Assembly (NCBI RefSeq): GCF_027942865.1
Contig: NC_134528.1
Span: forward strand, 25,382,586-25,446,585
DNA from: Odontesthes bonariensis
Taxonomy: Eukaryota; Chordata; Actinopteri; Atheriniformes; Atherinopsidae
Direction of reading: 5' to 3'
Length of the DNA stretch: 64,000 nt
Every line of letters starts with the position of its first letter. The stretch's first letter is position 1. Below the pieces are notes generated by a model that saw only the letters and a list, made by a program, of their open reading frames with translations, was not told the origin of the DNA and did not search any database. Of this stretch, positions 10,549-21,044 are shown piece by piece. Made by a program: the position numbers and the translations under genes.

Positions 10549-11576
10549 CTATTACTATTCCGTTGGCAAAAGTCTATGGGATTTAACATTGAAAACGTGT
10601 CTCTTTATTTATTTATTTATAGGCTATATTTATTCTTCCGTCCACATTAATACGGGCCCGCACATCCCAACAATATATATATCAAAATGACCGGCTCGAT
10701 GAGTTTTCGCGGGCTATTACTTTTATTGAAGATTGGAGTTACCATGGCGACGTAATAAGCAAAAAACAGCCCCCCTAGGAATAAACAGGGGGATGACCTG
10801 GAAAAATCATAAAAAACCCTAAATTTTGAGCAGTTACTGAGTCATCATGCATTAACCTAGAAACGCCATTCAAATGTCAGCTTGTAGATACATTCGTGCT
10901 GTGTTCAGAAGTGAAGACGCCATGTCGATACCTGCTACGGATTTCCCACAGCATGCCTCCAAGCGACCCAAAGTTTTGGCCAAAATCTGCAAAATTTGAA
11001 TTTTTAGAGCACAACTGCCATTTCATCAGTGTGGGAAGAGCAAGAGTTCTGACCTCAGATTCATTTTCGAATCGCCCTCACGCCTACAAATATCGCTCCA
11101 ATGCCATTATGTACTGTCATAATATAGGCACGCATGTTGGGATTCATAAAATGTTTTCATATTTCATCTAGGGCTGACCGTTTGCTCTCAAAGCCCCTCA
11201 GAGCAAAGTGATGTCGGGGCTCAAAGACCTGAAATCCCCATTTTAATTCATCCAATTCTAAGAATCTCAGCAGTTCCTGCAGCCCTTCTTTCTCTCATCC
11301 GTGCTTTCACTGTGACTGTGCTACAGATCTGAAACGCGGGAATATTGAAGTCCGAAGGCGTCCCTCGCTCATTCTGCGAGAATATTTTCCGTAGCTCTTA
11401 CGGTTTCCAAATGGGAAGCATCTGTTCGTAGAGGTTTTTTTGGCTCTGAGAAGCCTGAGTCTCATATAATTAGTGTAGCAGCAGCTGTCAGTTAAATTAG
11501 GGAGATTAATTACCATAGAAACAAGGCTATTAGTGGCCCAGCCAGTCCTTTGAAGTTTCAACAGCACAATTTACCG
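10549..11576. other. Harbinger interior, no gene recognised
   Basis: Anonymous sequence between the transposase and the minisatellite. No transposase motif beyond the second Asp was found, so the C terminus is lost or unrecognisable. Confidence 0.4.
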
Positions 11577-11774
11577 CTTTAAAGGGACAGTTCGCCTCTT
11601 TAAAAGGGACAGTTCGCGCTTTAAAGGGCCAGTTCGCCTCTTTAAAGGGACAGTTCGCCTCTTTAAAGTGATAATTCGCCGCTTTAAAAGGGACAGTTCG
11701 CCAATTTAAAGGGACAGTTTGCCGCTTTAAAGGGACAGTTCGCCTCTTTAAAGGGACAGTTCGCCGCTTTAAAA
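11577..11774 (+). repeat. Minisatellite, nine units of 21-22 bp
   Basis: Nine consecutive units of the form CTTTAAAGGGACAGTTCGCC plus T or G, with few substitutions, ending in CTTTAAAA. Each unit contains TTTAAA followed by GGGACAGTTC, which resembles the start of TTAA-targeting fish MITEs. The array may have grown from such a terminus (inference). Confidence 0.9.
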
Positions 11775-12135
11775 TTTTAAATTTAAACGGCTTTGATGCC
11801 GTTTAGGCTTGAATGCTTCTTCTTTAGGCCTTGCGAACCATTCCTGAGCAGCCGTGATTGGTTGAGCGATACGCACACTTTGGCAGGCCCCTTCTAAATT
11901 TCTTCAGAAATTTTCTAGTTGTCCTAATATTATTCTCCGTGACGTGCATTGAGTATGTGTGTCCCCAATTTCTATCCTGTCTTCACAGCATCATAGTCGG
12001 TGGTTAAAGTTAGTTTCTTGCTGTTTTTTGCTGGTTGAACTTCAGCTTAAGATCTTTCTAACAAGCCCCTGATCGTCTCTGTGGGCAAAGAGCAGTACCA
12101 CCCATGGTTGCGCCGACTCTCTATTCAAACAGTCG
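11775..12135. other. Harbinger interior, no gene recognised
   Basis: No domain or repeat identified between the minisatellite and the Myb-like gene. Confidence 0.4.
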
Positions 12136-12478
12136 GTCACCCCCCCACCCGCCTATTTTGGCCAAACTGCAGCGGTGGGCAGCCACTCTCCGCTTCACAT
12201 CCACCTTAATGTCGGACCACTTCTTCTTCCCCTCTGCTTGTGTGGCTTCTCAGACCCCACAACATTAACAGCCTCAGGCTCTCCCAACCACTCTTCTTGT
12301 GTTTGCTGCTTATGCCGAAGGACAGCGTGCCAAAGAACACATTTTTGCGCGCCTCCACTTCAGAAAGTAGCACCTCCATCTCGCTTTCCGTAAAGTTCTC
12401 ATTTTTTCCCGTCTTATTCATTCTTTTTTCTTTATTTTCTGATCGTGCAGTGAGGGGAATCGCAGGTGCAGGGCTCAT
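12136..12478 (-). pseudogene. Harbinger Myb/SANT-like DNA-binding protein remnant
   Basis: The minus-strand frame reads NFTESEMEVLLSEVEARKNV then FGTLSFGISSKHKKSGWE, the start of the Myb/SANT-like (trihelix) domain in the second gene of fish Harbingers. That protein binds subterminal DNA and helps the transposase enter the nucleus (family knowledge). The second half of the domain is frameshifted. Confidence 0.65.
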
Positions 12479-12706
12479 TTAAATATGATTTGCAAATTTA
12501 AGTAGGGGCGCGGACAGGGAGGAGTCGGGTGCTCCGACATGTGCACTCAATTCCACGTTGATTGGGATGTACAAACGAAATGTGCTTGGATTGATGTGTG
12601 CGCACAGATTCGTACATCCAATGTTGGAGGTCATTTGGGTTTGAGCGTATGCCATGTTTCAGTAGGAAATCCACACAAGTCTTTGTACATGAGGCCCCAG
12701 GTCATT

Positions 12707-12977
12707 ACCAGAGGTCAGTTTCACAAAGCAGGTTTAGTGAAAACTATGAGTTTATTAACCCTGAAATGAGGGGAAACTCTGAGTTTTCCGTTTCACAAAA
12801 GCTAACTCAAACCAGAGAAAGAGGGGTAACTCTAGCCTGTTTCACAGAGAGAGGTAACTTAAGCTCTCGGCCAGTTACCATAGTAACAGACTCTATGAAC
12901 CTAACCTGGTGGGGACCAGGTTTTACTCAATGAACCTCGAGTTTCTCTCTGTCTCCGCCCTCTTTCAGCCACACAAC
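12707..12977. mobile_element. Fragment of a second Harbinger family (GTTTCACAAAGCAGGTT terminus)
   Basis: Starts with a terminal-type sequence containing GTTTCACAAAGCAGGTT. It matches the last 270 bp of the element at 24971-26559 in the opposite orientation, including the Pro/Arg-like block near CTCGAGTTTCTCTCTGTCTC. It is cut at about 12977 by the next repeat. Confidence 0.65.
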
Positions 12978-12984
12978 CATTTTA

Positions 12985-13538
12985 GCTCCTTCTCCGAGGC
13001 TGGGTCTTTTCAGGGTTCTATAATAACACATCTGACGGAGGTGTTTGGTGGTCGGTAGCTACGCCCCTTGTCATGCTGTCACGGCTGAAATGTTTACGAC
13101 ACAACCGGCGCGTGTTAAATAAGTTAAACTTACACGTTGTCTCCTTTGTCTGCTGCGCTCTGCTCTCCTTTCTTCCTTCATGAAATGCGCTCGATCCTTC
13201 GTCTCCTGACTCTCTCTGTGTGCTCTTCCAGCCTCGATATTAGACGCCTGATGTGATCGTCCATGATTAATATCACCATCATGCAGACCATGAACACGGT
13301 GGCCTCCCCGCTCTCCATATTAGCTTCTTTGTGGTGTTTTTCTTCTCTCCTTACTTTTACCGGGTTTTGTTTTGTTTTGTTTTGTTGTTGAATGTGGCGC
13401 TAAAGTAATACGTCACTGACCTGGTCCCGACTCATCTGCAGACTGAAACAGTTCCGCTGGCGAAGGACAGTTATCAGAACGAAATTCGAGGAGGACCGTT
13501 CTTATAACTGCGTTCTTAGTTCTTAGAAAGCGGCTTTT
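12985..13538 (-). mobile_element. Repeat copy A with a Harbinger-like first exon
   Basis: The reverse complement matches about 41060-41680. On the minus strand an ATG near 13318 opens [20 protein letters not shown] followed by an Arg-rich run (RVRRRRIER), then a splice-donor-like GTAAGT. The peptide resembles the first exon of some teleost Harbinger transposases (moderate confidence). The copy has a frameshift after the Arg-rich part. Confidence 0.55.
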
Positions 13539-13549
13539 GTTAATTCCAG

Positions 13550-13637
13550 GCCAGAAAACCGACTCTCTCGTCCTCCTTTTGCACTTTTCAATGCCGAGAT
13601 GGCCTTCATGTATCCTGTGCAACATGTCCATTCTCAA
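13550..13637 (-). pseudogene. Gypsy integrase zinc-binding domain, truncated
   Basis: Reads [18 protein letters not shown] then [10 protein letters not shown], the N-terminal integrase domain found after RNase H in Ty3/Gypsy elements. The catalytic core is absent because the element ends here. Confidence 0.65.
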
Positions 13638-13950
13638 AGCCTGTGGAATGACAATCCTGTCTTTTTTTTAACAGCAGACCATCCACAGTACTCAGCTCAC
13701 CTCTGACATGGTAGAATTGTGGACATGAACCAGCTGGCCATCACTCATCCATGTTCCTCATGACATGCTGTAGCTCTGCATCATTTGCTGTAGCCTCAGC
13801 TATTTGCCCTGACTTTGTGTCAGACACAGGCAGTGTAGCCGACACCATGTTCACGTGACACTGTATGTCCTCGTCAGTTGCACTCACACTGCACCTATAG
13901 TTGCTCTGGCATCAGCAAGGACTAGGTGTTTACCTGGAGTATATATTAGA
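13638..13950 (-). pseudogene. Gypsy RNase H to integrase linker
   Basis: On the minus strand, readable Gypsy-like pieces (PGKHLVLADA) appear right after the RNase H region. Stops and frameshifts prevent a continuous frame. Confidence 0.5.
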
Positions 13951-15132
13951 TCAAAAATCATACCTTTGCATCTTCATCATTAACTGCTGAATCCGTGGAG
14001 ACATTTCATTCAGATTCTTTTTGATGATGGAGACCAGTGGTCGATGATCAGTCTCGACAGTGAAAGACGGCAGGCCGTACACATAGCTATGAAACCGCTC
14101 CAAACCATACGCCAGTCCCAAACATTCTTTTTCAATCTGAGCATATTGGCATTCGGATTTTGTCATAGCCCAAGATGCATAGGCTACAGGTCTCCAGTGC
14201 TCACCCTCAGCCTGGAGTAGAACGGCACCAATACCATCTTTGGAGGCATCTGTAGACAGTTTTATCCTCTTCGTGTGGTCATAGAATGTCAACACAGGTG
14301 CAGTGGTCAGCGTTTTCTTGAGTTTTTGCCACTTATGCTCATGTTTCATTGTCCATTTAAACTCACAGTCCCTGTGCAGAAGCTCCCGTATGCATGAAGT
14401 CTTTGCTGTCAGATTTGGAATGAATTTACCTATGAAGTTGACCATCTCCATGATGCGTAGCACACCTGTTTTGTCTGTGGGCCTTGGCATGTTCTGTATT
14501 GCATGTATTTTGTCTTGATCTGGCTGGACACCACGCACAAGGAAGAGGATCTCTTGAACACCAAACTCGCATTTACTCTTGTTGAGTTTCAGTCCATACT
14601 TCCGTATGCGCTCCATAACTCTGTTCAGCCTCTCATTGTGCTCTTGGGTTGTGGACCCCCATACGATGATGTCATCAATATAGACTCGAACTCCATCCAA
14701 GCCCTCGATGATCTGCTCCATTGCTCTGTGAAATATTTCAGGTGCTGACTTTATTCCAAAAGGCAGTCTGAGAAAGCAGTGTCTGCCGAAGGGAGTATTA
14801 AAGGTACAGTGCCTTGTGCTGCTTTCATCCAGTTTCAGCTGCCAGAAGCCTTGTGAGGCGTCCAGCTTCGTGAAGTAGCTAGCACCTGACATTTCACTGA
14901 TGATCTCTTCACGTGTGGGTATTTGATAATCTTCACGCTTTATGCTCTCATTTAGGTCTTTAGGGTCCATACATATTCTCAACTCTCCATTCTTTTTCTT
15001 TGTGATGACCATTGAGTTGACCCAGTCTGTAGGCTCATTAACCTTTTTGATCACCCCAAGCATGATCATTCTGTCGAGTTCTTTCTTTAGGCAGTCTTTC
15101 AGTGGAGCCGGAACTCTGCGTGCTGCATGCAC
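13951..15132 (-). pseudogene. Gypsy reverse transcriptase and RNase H
   Basis: 393 codons, uninterrupted. RT blocks: RMIMLGVIKKVNEPTDWVNS, CMDPKDLNESIKRE, YFTKLDASQGFWQLKLDE, FLRLPFGIKSAPEIFHRAME and the catalytic YIDD in VRVYIDDIIVWG (about residue 152). RNase H begins at KLSTDASKDGIGAVL and includes YAQIEKECLGLAYGLERF and VETDHRPL. The pattern is that of Ty3/Gypsy (Metaviridae) pol. The ATG used is internal to the polyprotein. Confidence 0.85.
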
Positions 15133-15139
15133 AACTGGT

Positions 15140-15480
15140 TTATTTCAACTGTATTTTACATGTGAAAGGCAAAACACCAAAACCCTTGAAAACATCTGAA
15201 AAGTTGTCATTTACTGGGTTTATGGTTGGGATGATGCGATACACTCTTTTCACAAGCCCCAGTTCTTCGCAGGCTCTGTCACCCAGAAGTGATTCACGTC
15301 CCTCATTCACGACAAAGAAGAATAGGTGGTGCACTTTTCCTTTTATGGTGACACTCAACCTGCATGTTCCCAGACATTTAATTGGCCGCCCATTGTAGTC
15401 TTTCAGTCCAGGTTCTTTCCTTTTTTTTCATTGCCTTTACATCACACATGCAATAAGATTTGCTTTCGCCCCAGTGTCCA
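15140..15480 (-). pseudogene. Gypsy aspartic protease region
   Basis: The protease active-site motif RLDTGAKANLI lies at the end of the gag-NC frame (about 15445-15480). The rest of the protease (SVTIKGKVHH, EGRESLLGDRACEELGLVKR) continues in the same frame after two stops. The DTG triad and the C-terminal LLG motif are typical retropepsin features. Confidence 0.65.
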
Positions 15481-16243
15481 ATCTCATGGTGACTACAGTG
15501 CTATTTATCATTAGAGGAGCTATCCATTTATCTTTGCTAGTGACATAATTTACATTGTCTGGATTATTTATTTGTTTACTTTCACAATTCACCATACCAA
15601 CAAAGAACGTGTCACTGAGATCAGGCTCCTCCACTAAGTTTACAGTTTTTCCTTTCTTCCCCTCTTTGCCTTTGGAGAAGCATTGTTTAGCAAAATGATT
15701 CTTGCCTTGGCAACTGGAGCATTGCTTACCAAACGCTGGACACTGTCTAGGCTTGTGCTGTGAGCCGCAGCGCTTGCAGTTTATCATTACGTCCTCCGAC
15801 TGCTGTGCAGGCCGGGTCTGTATGCATCGTCTCCGCTGATACGATACTGCTCCAACTGCAGCAACGCTGTCGCTCACCTGCGCAGAGGTGAATACAGACA
15901 TCTCACTGAACGTCTTCACATGTTTTTGGGACAGCTCACTAGCCTGGCAGATCTTAATAGCTCCTGCCAGCGTCAGCTCCGTTTTTCGTAGTAGCCTCTC
16001 TCTGACCTTTTTATCCTCCACGCCGAAGACAATCTGGTCCCGGATCATGGAGTCCTTCAGAGTCGAAAAGTTGAAGGACAGGCTCAGTATGCTTCTCCGT
16101 CGCTCTACGTCAGCTTTCCATCCGTCCGTCGGGCACACAAGGCAATTCACTTCCCGATCAATAGACGTCGCTACAGTAAACGACCCAATCTCGCCACGTC
16201 TATCATGAAAGTCTTTGATTGATTGTTTACCTTCCGGCTCCAT
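15437..16243 (-). pseudogene. Gypsy gag C terminus and zinc-knuckle nucleocapsid
   Basis: Readable gag sequence (DQIVFGVEDKKVRERLLRKT, AIKICQASELSQ) is followed by cysteine knuckles CKRCGSQHKPRQC and CSSCQGKNHFAKQC, then the protease motif. The first 40 or so codons (16243 to about 16116) are not gag-like and belong to an inserted segment, so the ATG at 16243 is not the gag start. Confidence 0.7.
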
Positions 16244-16548
16244 TCAAATCCTCACAGTGATCGATGGCGACCGAGAGAGAAAGACCGTTATTGGAGTTGG
16301 AGCTTATTGATTTTGAAATGGAAATCATTTTGACCAAATGTTGACCGGCACACAGTAAACTCTTTCAAAAATGGCGGTGTTGTTGTTCTGAGAGGAAGGC
16401 GCTAAACTGGAAAAGTGATTCCGGAAATGATGTTGTTAGCCGACCAATCACAACCTTGCGGTCTCCGTCGCCTCGACGGATAGATAGGAATTTTGGCCGA
16501 CGCACGCAAGCGACGGAGAGTGTCTCCGGGAGGGTCTCCGTTGACGTA
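16116..16548. mobile_element. Foreign segment of about 0.43 kb inside the Gypsy gag
   Basis: Gag similarity stops after FDSFLTDL (about 16548) and resumes at SLSFNFSTLKDSMIRD (about 16100). The intervening sequence has CTCCGT-containing ends in opposite orientations and no gag-like coding, consistent with a small MITE. The edges are approximate. Confidence 0.4.
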
Positions 16549-16910
16549 GACGGCCATAAGTCCGTCAGGAAGCTGTCGAAGGGCTCGTACTGCCGCTGTG
16601 TACGAGACCAAAACACGTATCTCTCGTACGTCTCGTTCTTCCTCGGAGAACAGTGAGCATCAAATTTACTAAGCACTACATCCAACTTTTCACTATCATC
16701 AGGACTGTCAAACACGAACGTGTTAAATACTTCTATGGCCTGTGGGCCTGCTATTGTTAGCAGTAGCGCAACCTTTCTTGCTTCCGGCTTTGCCTCCAGT
16801 CCCATGGCCGCAACATACAGGTGGAACTACTGTTTGAAGGTGCGCCATTTCTCGTCGACATTCCCCGTTAGTTTCAAACGTTCCGGTGGATTTGAATCTG
16901 TGGCGAACCG
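16549..16910 (-). pseudogene. Gypsy gag N-terminal part
   Basis: The minus-strand reading shows HLYVAAMGLEAKPEARKVAL then AIEVFNTFVFDSPDDSEKLD and CSPRKNETYERYVF, a gag capsid region seen in many fish Gypsy elements. A stop and a frameshift interrupt the first part. Confidence 0.65.
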
Positions 16911-16963
16911 AGCTCAATGGGTATATAAGCTGACAGTTAAAACCCGACAACGCCACCCTGGGA

Positions 16964-18292
16964 ATTTCACCCAGGGAACTAACTTAAAAATAAATTAAAC
17001 AAAAATGTGATATGATGCTGCAGTTGCAGCCCCAAAATCAAAGACACTCAGGTCCGTTTTACCCAAAGCAGTAGACGTGTTCCAATATGAAAAATATTTT
17101 TATTAAAACAGATATGGTTTAAAAACAATGAGGAAATGGCTGTAATAATAATGCTAAGGCTTACCAGTGGGGGAGGCAGGTTAGGAGGAAGACATCTCAA
17201 AAATCACCCCACAGCACACATGTCACACTCTCACTCACAATCACGCGGTGGTGCAGCCCAAACCCAAATGTGCGACACATGCAACCACACTAGGGAGACT
17301 CCGCCACCAGAAGGACCCTGATCCCCACCACTGGAAGCTCTCCAGCGCCTGAAATAAGAATTTTAAAAAAAAGAAGTTTATGTAAAAAAAAAGGAAATTT
17401 AAACAATATATTTACAGTTTTAACACAAGACATAAAATAAACAATGAATCCATTAAGCATCAGCGGCGTCCTCTGTTATCAAACAATGATACGAATCGAT
17501 CGGCACCATATGCGCCGCGCAACCAGAGGCTGCGTAAAATCCAGGTCACAGAAATTAAACTTATAGGCAAAGCAGCAGCGTTCCTGCAGTTTAGGCCACA
17601 GCGGCAGTCAGGCAAGCAGTAGTATGTCCCAATTACTCCAGATTTGGAGCCAGCCTAGAATCCTGGGCATAAATAAAACGTGTTACTAAGCGATTGCAGT
17701 AATTGAACGTTCTGGGATGCGGATGTTACATACCGATCAGGCAGGTGATCCAAGCAAGCGGCAGCGTGAGGCTTATCCACTTTTGGAAAAGAGCGCATCT
17801 ACCTAAGGCAAAACCACCTGCTTAATATGCATCCAACCAAGACTGATGACAGGTGAGAATCAAACTTACTGGGAACGTTCCAGACATACGGGAGGTCACA
17901 GAGGGAGACGATCTGTCCGAGTGACAACAGTACAAGGGCGGATGGCACTCAACACCCGAGTTCAATCTTAAAACATGAATCACCATCTAGCGTTTATAAC
18001 CAGGATGGTGAGACCTGATTGGCCAATAATCTCAACAAGCCGGAAACTCATGGGCATTTCCTGCCACAAATCCATGTTGTCTATTCCAGTTTACTTCTTG
18101 TACCATGTCATGTTCGTGTTTGAAGGAAGAGGCCATGTTGTTAGCAAGTAACTTATTTTAATGACTCCCATTCTCAACAACATACATGTGTTAATGCAGT
18201 CTAGCTCTACTCCGTCATATCGTACGGTAAGTTGACTTAAAACAAGTGTTGCCACCTAGCGGTCAAACATGGAATAACATCCAATCATAACA
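16964..18292 (-). repeat. Candidate 5' LTR and leader of the Gypsy element
   Basis: The minus strand begins TGTTATGATTGG at 18292. It has a TATA-like GGTTATAAACGC near 17990-18003, an AATAAA-type signal (plus-strand TTTATT near 17100), and ends in CCCA shortly before TGGCGTTGTCGGG, which could be a primer-binding site. No second LTR is present for comparison, so the boundaries are tentative. At 1.3 kb it is long for an LTR. Confidence 0.4.
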
Positions 18293-18394
18293 ATTGCTAT
18301 AGGACTTTTAAGTGTATTGTGTTACCCTTTCTTTGTTTGTTTTGAAATTGTGTGCTTCAATGGACACACTTAGGAATTATCGTTACCTTTCAGG

Positions 18395-18590
18395 ATGCAA
18401 CAATAATAATATAATAGATCGGTTTTATATAGCGCTAATACTCAATGCCGCTTCCAGTGAATACCAGTGAATGACACAACAGCAAATTCCTAACGACATC
18501 ATTTATTTACAAATAATGGCACAAAGTATTTTACATTTACAAGTTACAAATTTTGACTGGTGCACGATAACGCGCTGCGCCGCCTTTTCA
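18395..18590 (+). repeat. Dispersed repeat shared with 56078-56390
   Basis: AATAGATCGGTTTTATATAGCGC and CACTTCCAGTGAAT-like blocks, and TGACTGGTGCACGA, occur in the same order at about 56098-56350. This is probably a non-autonomous element of unknown family. Confidence 0.55.
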
Positions 18591-19237
18591 TGGGGTGCGC
18601 CAGGCCGAAAACGTCATTTTGACGTCACGCACCGGCTGCGCCGTGAGCGACGCATCAACTATAAATCCAGCTTTTGTCTCCATAGGAACATCCAGTCTGT
18701 TGGAGAGGATTCAGAGTCCTGGATGGAGTGATTTGGGATCATTCTGTGAACCACAGATGGCGAGCCTCCCAAAGATCCTAAAGAAGCTGGATTGACTCTT
18801 CGTCACTACAACGAAGGTAGGGCCAACCTGGTTGGCAGAATTGCTACACACCCAAAGGAGTTGGCACGTGACTCCAATCACCCTATTAGAGGAACATTTG
18901 GAATGAACACAAATAAAACAGTACCGGTACTAAGGAAAAAAACAAGACTCATTATTTTAAATGCGCCATTTTATTTTCTTTATTATTTTTCATATCTTTG
19001 TATATACAAATGTTGTAAACTTTTGTTACAGTACTTTGTGGTTGGTGTTGTTCATTGTTCAGCTGTTCAGGTGTTCAGGTCTATGGTAATTGAGCTCTTT
19101 CAGAACCTAGCCATTCAGTGTTTCTACTATAAGTGGGTTACAAATGGTTTGGACTGCAGGCAGAGTGAGCATCTATTATAGATGCAGGACGTGGTTTAGC
19201 ATTGTCTTGCTGAAATAAGTACTTTCCTGAAAAAGAC
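18591..19237. other. Intergenic, nothing recognised
   Basis: The short plus-strand frames here (18471-18731, 18595-18795, 18792-19181) show no recognisable domain. Confidence 0.4.
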
Positions 19238-19830
19238 ATTGGGCCTCGTGCAAACAACCATTTGTATGAATAGATTTATTCTTAAGTCGTGCATATGAGT
19301 GATTTAAAAGAATTTGCGCATTCACCAATTTTTTCGTATTTTAAGTTTTCTTTCAGGTACGCATAGAATTTACAAGTGATCCAGACCTGTCGTAGGAGTT
19401 TTGTAAAATAGTCCGCTGTTATTCGAATCAAGTTTGCTTAACTAATGGATTGTATATTTAATTACTTTGAAGCAATCATAAATAAATAGCCATAATTATG
19501 CTGAGATTATTCTGTTTGACTTAAATTATGCACTAATTGAAGATTAATTTGACTCTGTATATAACAAGGTCAATGGGAAGTGTAACCAGCGGCTGACTTG
19601 CTACTTTTGGATGCCTTAGCGCATCAGGCTCTTGGAAGAGAGCGTGTGTTCCGGGACCCTGTACATATCCTTGTGGAGACAGACGAATGGCTGACATCGC
19701 TGACATCACCCATGGTAGACCCCCCTCATGGACCGCCCCATCAAAGTGCCATCATGATGAGGCAACAAATGATTGCTTTAGTTGCAGTCATTGAGCGCCT
19801 GGCCATGGCAAGACATTTTTTTTAAGCCAT
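19238..19830 (+). mobile_element. Harbinger internal-deletion derivative with transposase N terminus
   Basis: Starts with a terminus-like GGGCCTCGTGCAAACAA. The frame at 19598-19825 opens with [20 protein letters not shown] and [12 protein letters not shown], the HARBI1-like N terminus also found on the minus strand at 42969-43217. After residue 35 the similarity stops and the sequence reads RQQMIALVAVIERLAMA, which looks like the C-terminal helix of a Myb-like partner. A deletion joining the ends of the two genes would explain this. The right terminus is not found. Confidence 0.5.
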
Positions 19831-20548
19831 TTTCATATCAAACCATTTCAGAACCGTTTTCCACCTTGTCTCTGTCCATTTTGATAAAGCTTTGGCCCAG
19901 AAAGGCAATGTAACAGATAGGAAAAGAAGATTAGATATTTTGGTAGTTTTTATTATATTTTATCATCATTTATTTCACCAACATCCATCACATTATGTGT
20001 TTTAGTTTATTTTTTACTTTAAATGTGGATTTTTGTTAATATAATTCGAGTTTTTGTGGATTTATTTTTGGATTTATTTTATTTTTACAAACCCAAGCTT
20101 TTATTGAAAGTCTGTGGATATGACACGTGTAGCTTCCTTCCTCCTCAGTTTGCACTGTTGCTATTTGAGAGAGGTAAGTAGTTAGGCTCCGTAATTGAAA
20201 AGTTATACTTCCTGAGTTATAATGCTAAGATAATGGAAGAATGTTGGTGTACAAATGTTTGTAGATGTGTTTTCTGTCGAGGGGCATGTTTTAAGAGCCT
20301 TTTTGAGCGAGAGAGAGAAAAGTTATTTTGCCACAAATTCTCCCTGTATGTGTGTACGTGAGCGAGTGTGTGCGTGAGGTGTGCATGTCCTCCATGTCGT
20401 AGCCTACATGTTCAATGTATTTTATTTTTTTTGTGTGTTAGGAATGATATGGAGAGGAGATGACCTTTTAATTCACATTGTGTTTCATGTCACTGTCGTA
20501 CAGGTGTGTGGTTCCTCGGCCTCCATGTTAGAAATGTTCACTTGTGTG
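19831..20548. other. Intergenic, nothing recognised
   Basis: AT-rich, no convincing ORF or RNA gene. Confidence 0.4.
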
Positions 20549-20819
20549 CAGTGATGTCAGTAACGCGCTACTTCGTTACTCTAATCTGACCACTTTTTTC
20601 AGTAACGAGTAATCTAACGAGTTACTATTTCCAATCCAGTAATCAGATTAAAGTTACTTGTCCAAGTCACTGTGCGTTACTATTTTTGTCATTTTCCTTA
20701 GTAAAGATATATTTTTGCTTTCTTCTTGCGTCTCGGGGAGTGACGTCTAGCCTATGTGACATTTAAGTAACGTTTGGACAACTCACATGTAATACCACGC
20801 AGCAACACAAACGTAAACA

Positions 20820-21041
20820 ATGGAGGGAGGAGAGAGATGCACGTTTTCTAGCTGGAAATACAGGCACTATTTTGAGTTTGTGTCACCCAAAGATGGTAAT
20901 ATCAAGGTTCGTTGTACACTCTGTGCTGGCGACAAAGTGCTATCGAGCTTCAAAAACACTACATCCAATTTAAAGAAACATTTGCAGTCGAAGCACCACA
21001 CAGTCAAGCTTACAGAGCAAGTCCCACCAGGTGGGCTGTGA
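20820..21041 (+). pseudogene. hAT transposase, BED zinc-finger part
   Basis: WKYRHYFEFV followed by CTLCAGDKVLSSFKNTTSNL and KKHLQSKHH is a BED-type C2HC/H finger, the DNA-binding start of many hAT transposases. ATG 20820 is a plausible original start. The frame stops after 73 codons and resumes in another frame. Confidence 0.75.
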
Positions 21042-21044
21042 CTA

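Larger units (their letters stand above)
1451..12698 (+). mobile_element. PIF/Harbinger DNA transposon, decayed, with nested insertions
   Basis: The outer 18 bp at 1451 (GGGGCCTCATGTACAAAG) are repeated as a reverse complement ending at 12698. Between them lie the two gene types expected of a Harbinger: a HARBI1-like transposase on the plus strand (pieces at 1830-2007 and 9994-10470) and a Myb/SANT-like gene on the minus strand (12136-12478). Most of the 11 kb is an 8-kb insertion at 2008-9989. The 3-bp flanks do not match, and the sequences just inside the two termini differ, so pairing of the ends is inferred mainly from the gene content. Confidence 0.6.
13545..18292 (-). mobile_element. 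Ty3/Gypsy-like LTR retrotransposon, 3'-truncated
   Basis: Read on the minus strand it has, in order: an LTR-like leader (18292 to about 16968), gag (16956-15640), a CCHC nucleocapsid, an aspartic protease, RT with RNase H (15132-13951) and the start of integrase (13637-13550). The integrase core and 3' LTR are missing, cut by repeat copy A. Several frameshifts and stops are present, so it is a dead copy. Confidence 0.75.

Noticed and set aside
11577..11774. Regular repeats resembling a CRISPR array
   Set aside because: Units are contiguous at 21-22 bp with no unique spacers, and the genome is eukaryotic. It is a minisatellite.
16964..18292. Confident pair of Gypsy LTRs
   Set aside because: Only one LTR-like region exists because the 3' part of the element is missing, so it is reported as a candidate only.
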